Below the pieces are notes generated by a model. It was not told the DNA's origin. It saw only the letters and a list, made by a program, of their open reading frames with translations, and did not search any database. Both the position numbers and the translations under genes were made by a program. From Pocillopora verrucosa (Eukaryota > Cnidaria > Anthozoa > Scleractinia > Pocilloporidae): a stretch of 64,000 bases of DNA. Location: contig NC_089316.1 of assembly GCF_036669915.1 (NCBI RefSeq), positions 11,380,382-11,444,381 on the forward strand, written 5' to 3'. Numbering within the stretch: position 1 is the stretch's first letter; each line of letters opens with the position of its first letter. Shown here in pieces: positions 62,701 to 64,000 of this stretch.

Positions 62701-62932
62701 TTATACTTTGGTTCTCACTTTCATCTCGGTGCGTTTTAGTGAGTAATGATAGCCCCTGAAAGAATACCAGTTGACCCCATTAGCATAAGACACATGGGAG
62801 CCATTGAGGTACAATCCGTTTAGATTGGAGTAATGGCAGCTTCCGTACCACCAGGCTCCCTCGTACCTTTGGGAGCAGTGAAGGCTGTTATGTAGATCAT
62901 TGTCTTGATCATTAGTAGAAAACTCCATATTG
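62701..62932 (-). CDS. Final exon of a fibrinogen-domain (FReD) protein, partial
   Basis: The minus-strand exon follows a TTTCAG acceptor at 62933 and ends with a stop at 62701. It encodes the C-terminal third of a fibrinogen-related domain: FSTNDQDND (the calcium-binding loop), [20 protein letters not shown] with the conserved Cys pair, [10 protein letters not shown], and [20 protein letters not shown]. Such domains occur in ficolins, tenascins and angiopoietin-like proteins, often as lectins or matrix proteins. Upstream exons should lie to the right, but I found no other part of the domain up to 64000, so the intron is longer than 1 kb or this is an orphaned exon. The frame is intact, which favours a real gene. 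Confidence 0.6.
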
Positions 62933-64000
62933 CTGAAATGAAATGAAATTTCATGTAAGCTTGTTTTCAACATGTTTAGACACATAGAAAGCAATAGTTA
63001 TTTATTAACTTACGATATTTATACAGGCTGACCAAGTTCAGCTTTAAAGCTGGTTTGGATGGTAGCCCGTACAAACTAATAACAACTAGGCCAGACCAGA
63101 ACACCGGGAGTTTCTTTCCCTTCTCTTTGCAAAAAGTGCGTGGGTTCTTTAACATTCCGTGCTAACCAGTAAAAAGAAGACGGGGCCTACGGTTTATCGT
63201 CCTTTTTCAAGAAGCTTTGAACGTTTATCCATTTGCGGGTGTTAAAGCAAAGGCGGCACATTCTTGGCAGTCTAGGATATTGGATTACGTAATCAAATCA
63301 CATGACTTATGAGATTGGTACCTTGAAAAACATTTGAGATCTCAATCTTACTGAAGTCTCACACATTACTAGAAGTGTAAGTTGATGTAGTTTGTTTGAG
63401 GCTCACAAAAGTCTCTTGGTTTACCAGTTCCTTGCATATATAAAGTTAGGGCCTTTCCGCACTAGCGAATAAGTTGTTTTCTGTCATCATCAACATTTTG
63501 CAAGATGGTTTGTCGCGACTTGACAAATTTTGTCCGAGGCGGACAAATCTTCAGACGCACCACCGACAAGATTTGTCCCAGATAAAAACTGAATAAAATC
63601 GACTGAATAAACAAAACCGTTATAAACTTGTCGATCATTTGTCGTAAAAGCTACGACCAGGGTGTAGTTGAACTGAAAGCAGTATAGTAGGAAGGCAATA
63701 ATTATCTTTTGCTGCAAAACACGCGGACTCTAAAATTTTAAAACAACTTGGACAATTCCTGGAAATTGGAGGATTCATCCTTTGGCAAACTATGCAGATG
63801 CAACAGACGAAGCAAAAAAATTACATGAAAAATGTGTCCGTTCATTTTTAAGTCGTGAATTGCGCGCATGCGTAAGAGCGACTTATAGATATGATGTGGA
63901 GATTGGCGCTCGCTCGCTCGATTGGTCGATTCCTGTAAACTTTTTTCGATTGTAGGCTTTTGAGTGCATTTGATAGTTTTTGGCGAGTAATAAACAAACG
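62933..64000. other. Presumed intron or 5' flank of the fibrinogen-domain gene
   Basis: No further fibrinogen-domain exon is visible. A minus-strand frame at 63490-63717 begins with a hydrophobic stretch but is rich in repeated TTGTC/GACAA motifs (63505-63580) that look like a palindromic repeat, so I do not call it. Confidence 0.4.

Noticed and set aside
63490-63717. 75-codon minus-strand frame with a hydrophobic start, as a possible first exon of the fibrinogen-domain gene
   Set aside because: It overlaps repeated GACAA/TTGTC palindromic motifs, and no donor with a matching phase to 62932 was found.

Overview
The window looks like genomic DNA of a cnidarian, most likely an anthozoan such as a stony coral. 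The main reason is that two genes end in long arrays of the minicollagen-type cysteine-rich domain (mCRD, pattern C-x3-C-x3-C-x3-C-x3-CC), a module known from nematocyst capsule proteins. The DNA is AT-rich, genes have many small exons, and the introns and spacers carry short foldback elements and tRNA-derived SINE-like sequences. Exact species cannot be told from the sequence alone.

Layout. Left part, minus strand: exon 1 of a secreted-protein gene running off the left edge (gene F, 1277-1946); gene A (11617-5365: signal peptide, Q/E/G-rich region, three EGF-like exons, then 11 mCRDs); gene B (26888-14363: signal peptide, basic then Pro-rich region, about 17 small EGF-like or linker exons, then a C-terminal LGCW...VYKL domain). 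A single-exon class A GPCR (30094-28808, minus) follows, then gene E (37691-34049, minus: very Pro-rich exon 1 plus four EGF exons). After a 1.2 kb divergent spacer the orientation flips: gene D (38883-43618, plus: short basic exon 1 plus seven EGF exons) and gene C (44631-59677, plus: signal peptide, Pro-rich region, 18 EGF exons, 13 mCRDs). The right end has transposon remnants and a minus-strand final exon of a fibrinogen-domain protein (62701-62932).

The six secreted-protein genes A-F share one design: a long first exon with a signal peptide and low-complexity region ends after base 1 of a codon (phase 1), and in the five complete ones every following internal exon is symmetric phase 1-1 and a multiple of three bases. 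I checked this arithmetic on every exon boundary proposed, and every total gives an open frame. This points to a local family built by gene duplication and exon shuffling. A and C join EGF arrays to mCRD arrays and are candidate structural proteins of the stinging capsule or tubule; B, D and E look like matching EGF-only extracellular partners. That functional link is inference from the mCRD; exon structure and domain calls are read directly from the sequence.

Limits: exon boundaries were set by eye from splice consensus, phase and cysteine pattern; promoters, UTRs and poly(A) sites could not be placed with confidence, except for one AATAAA at the stop of gene C. Some weakly conserved exons may have been missed.
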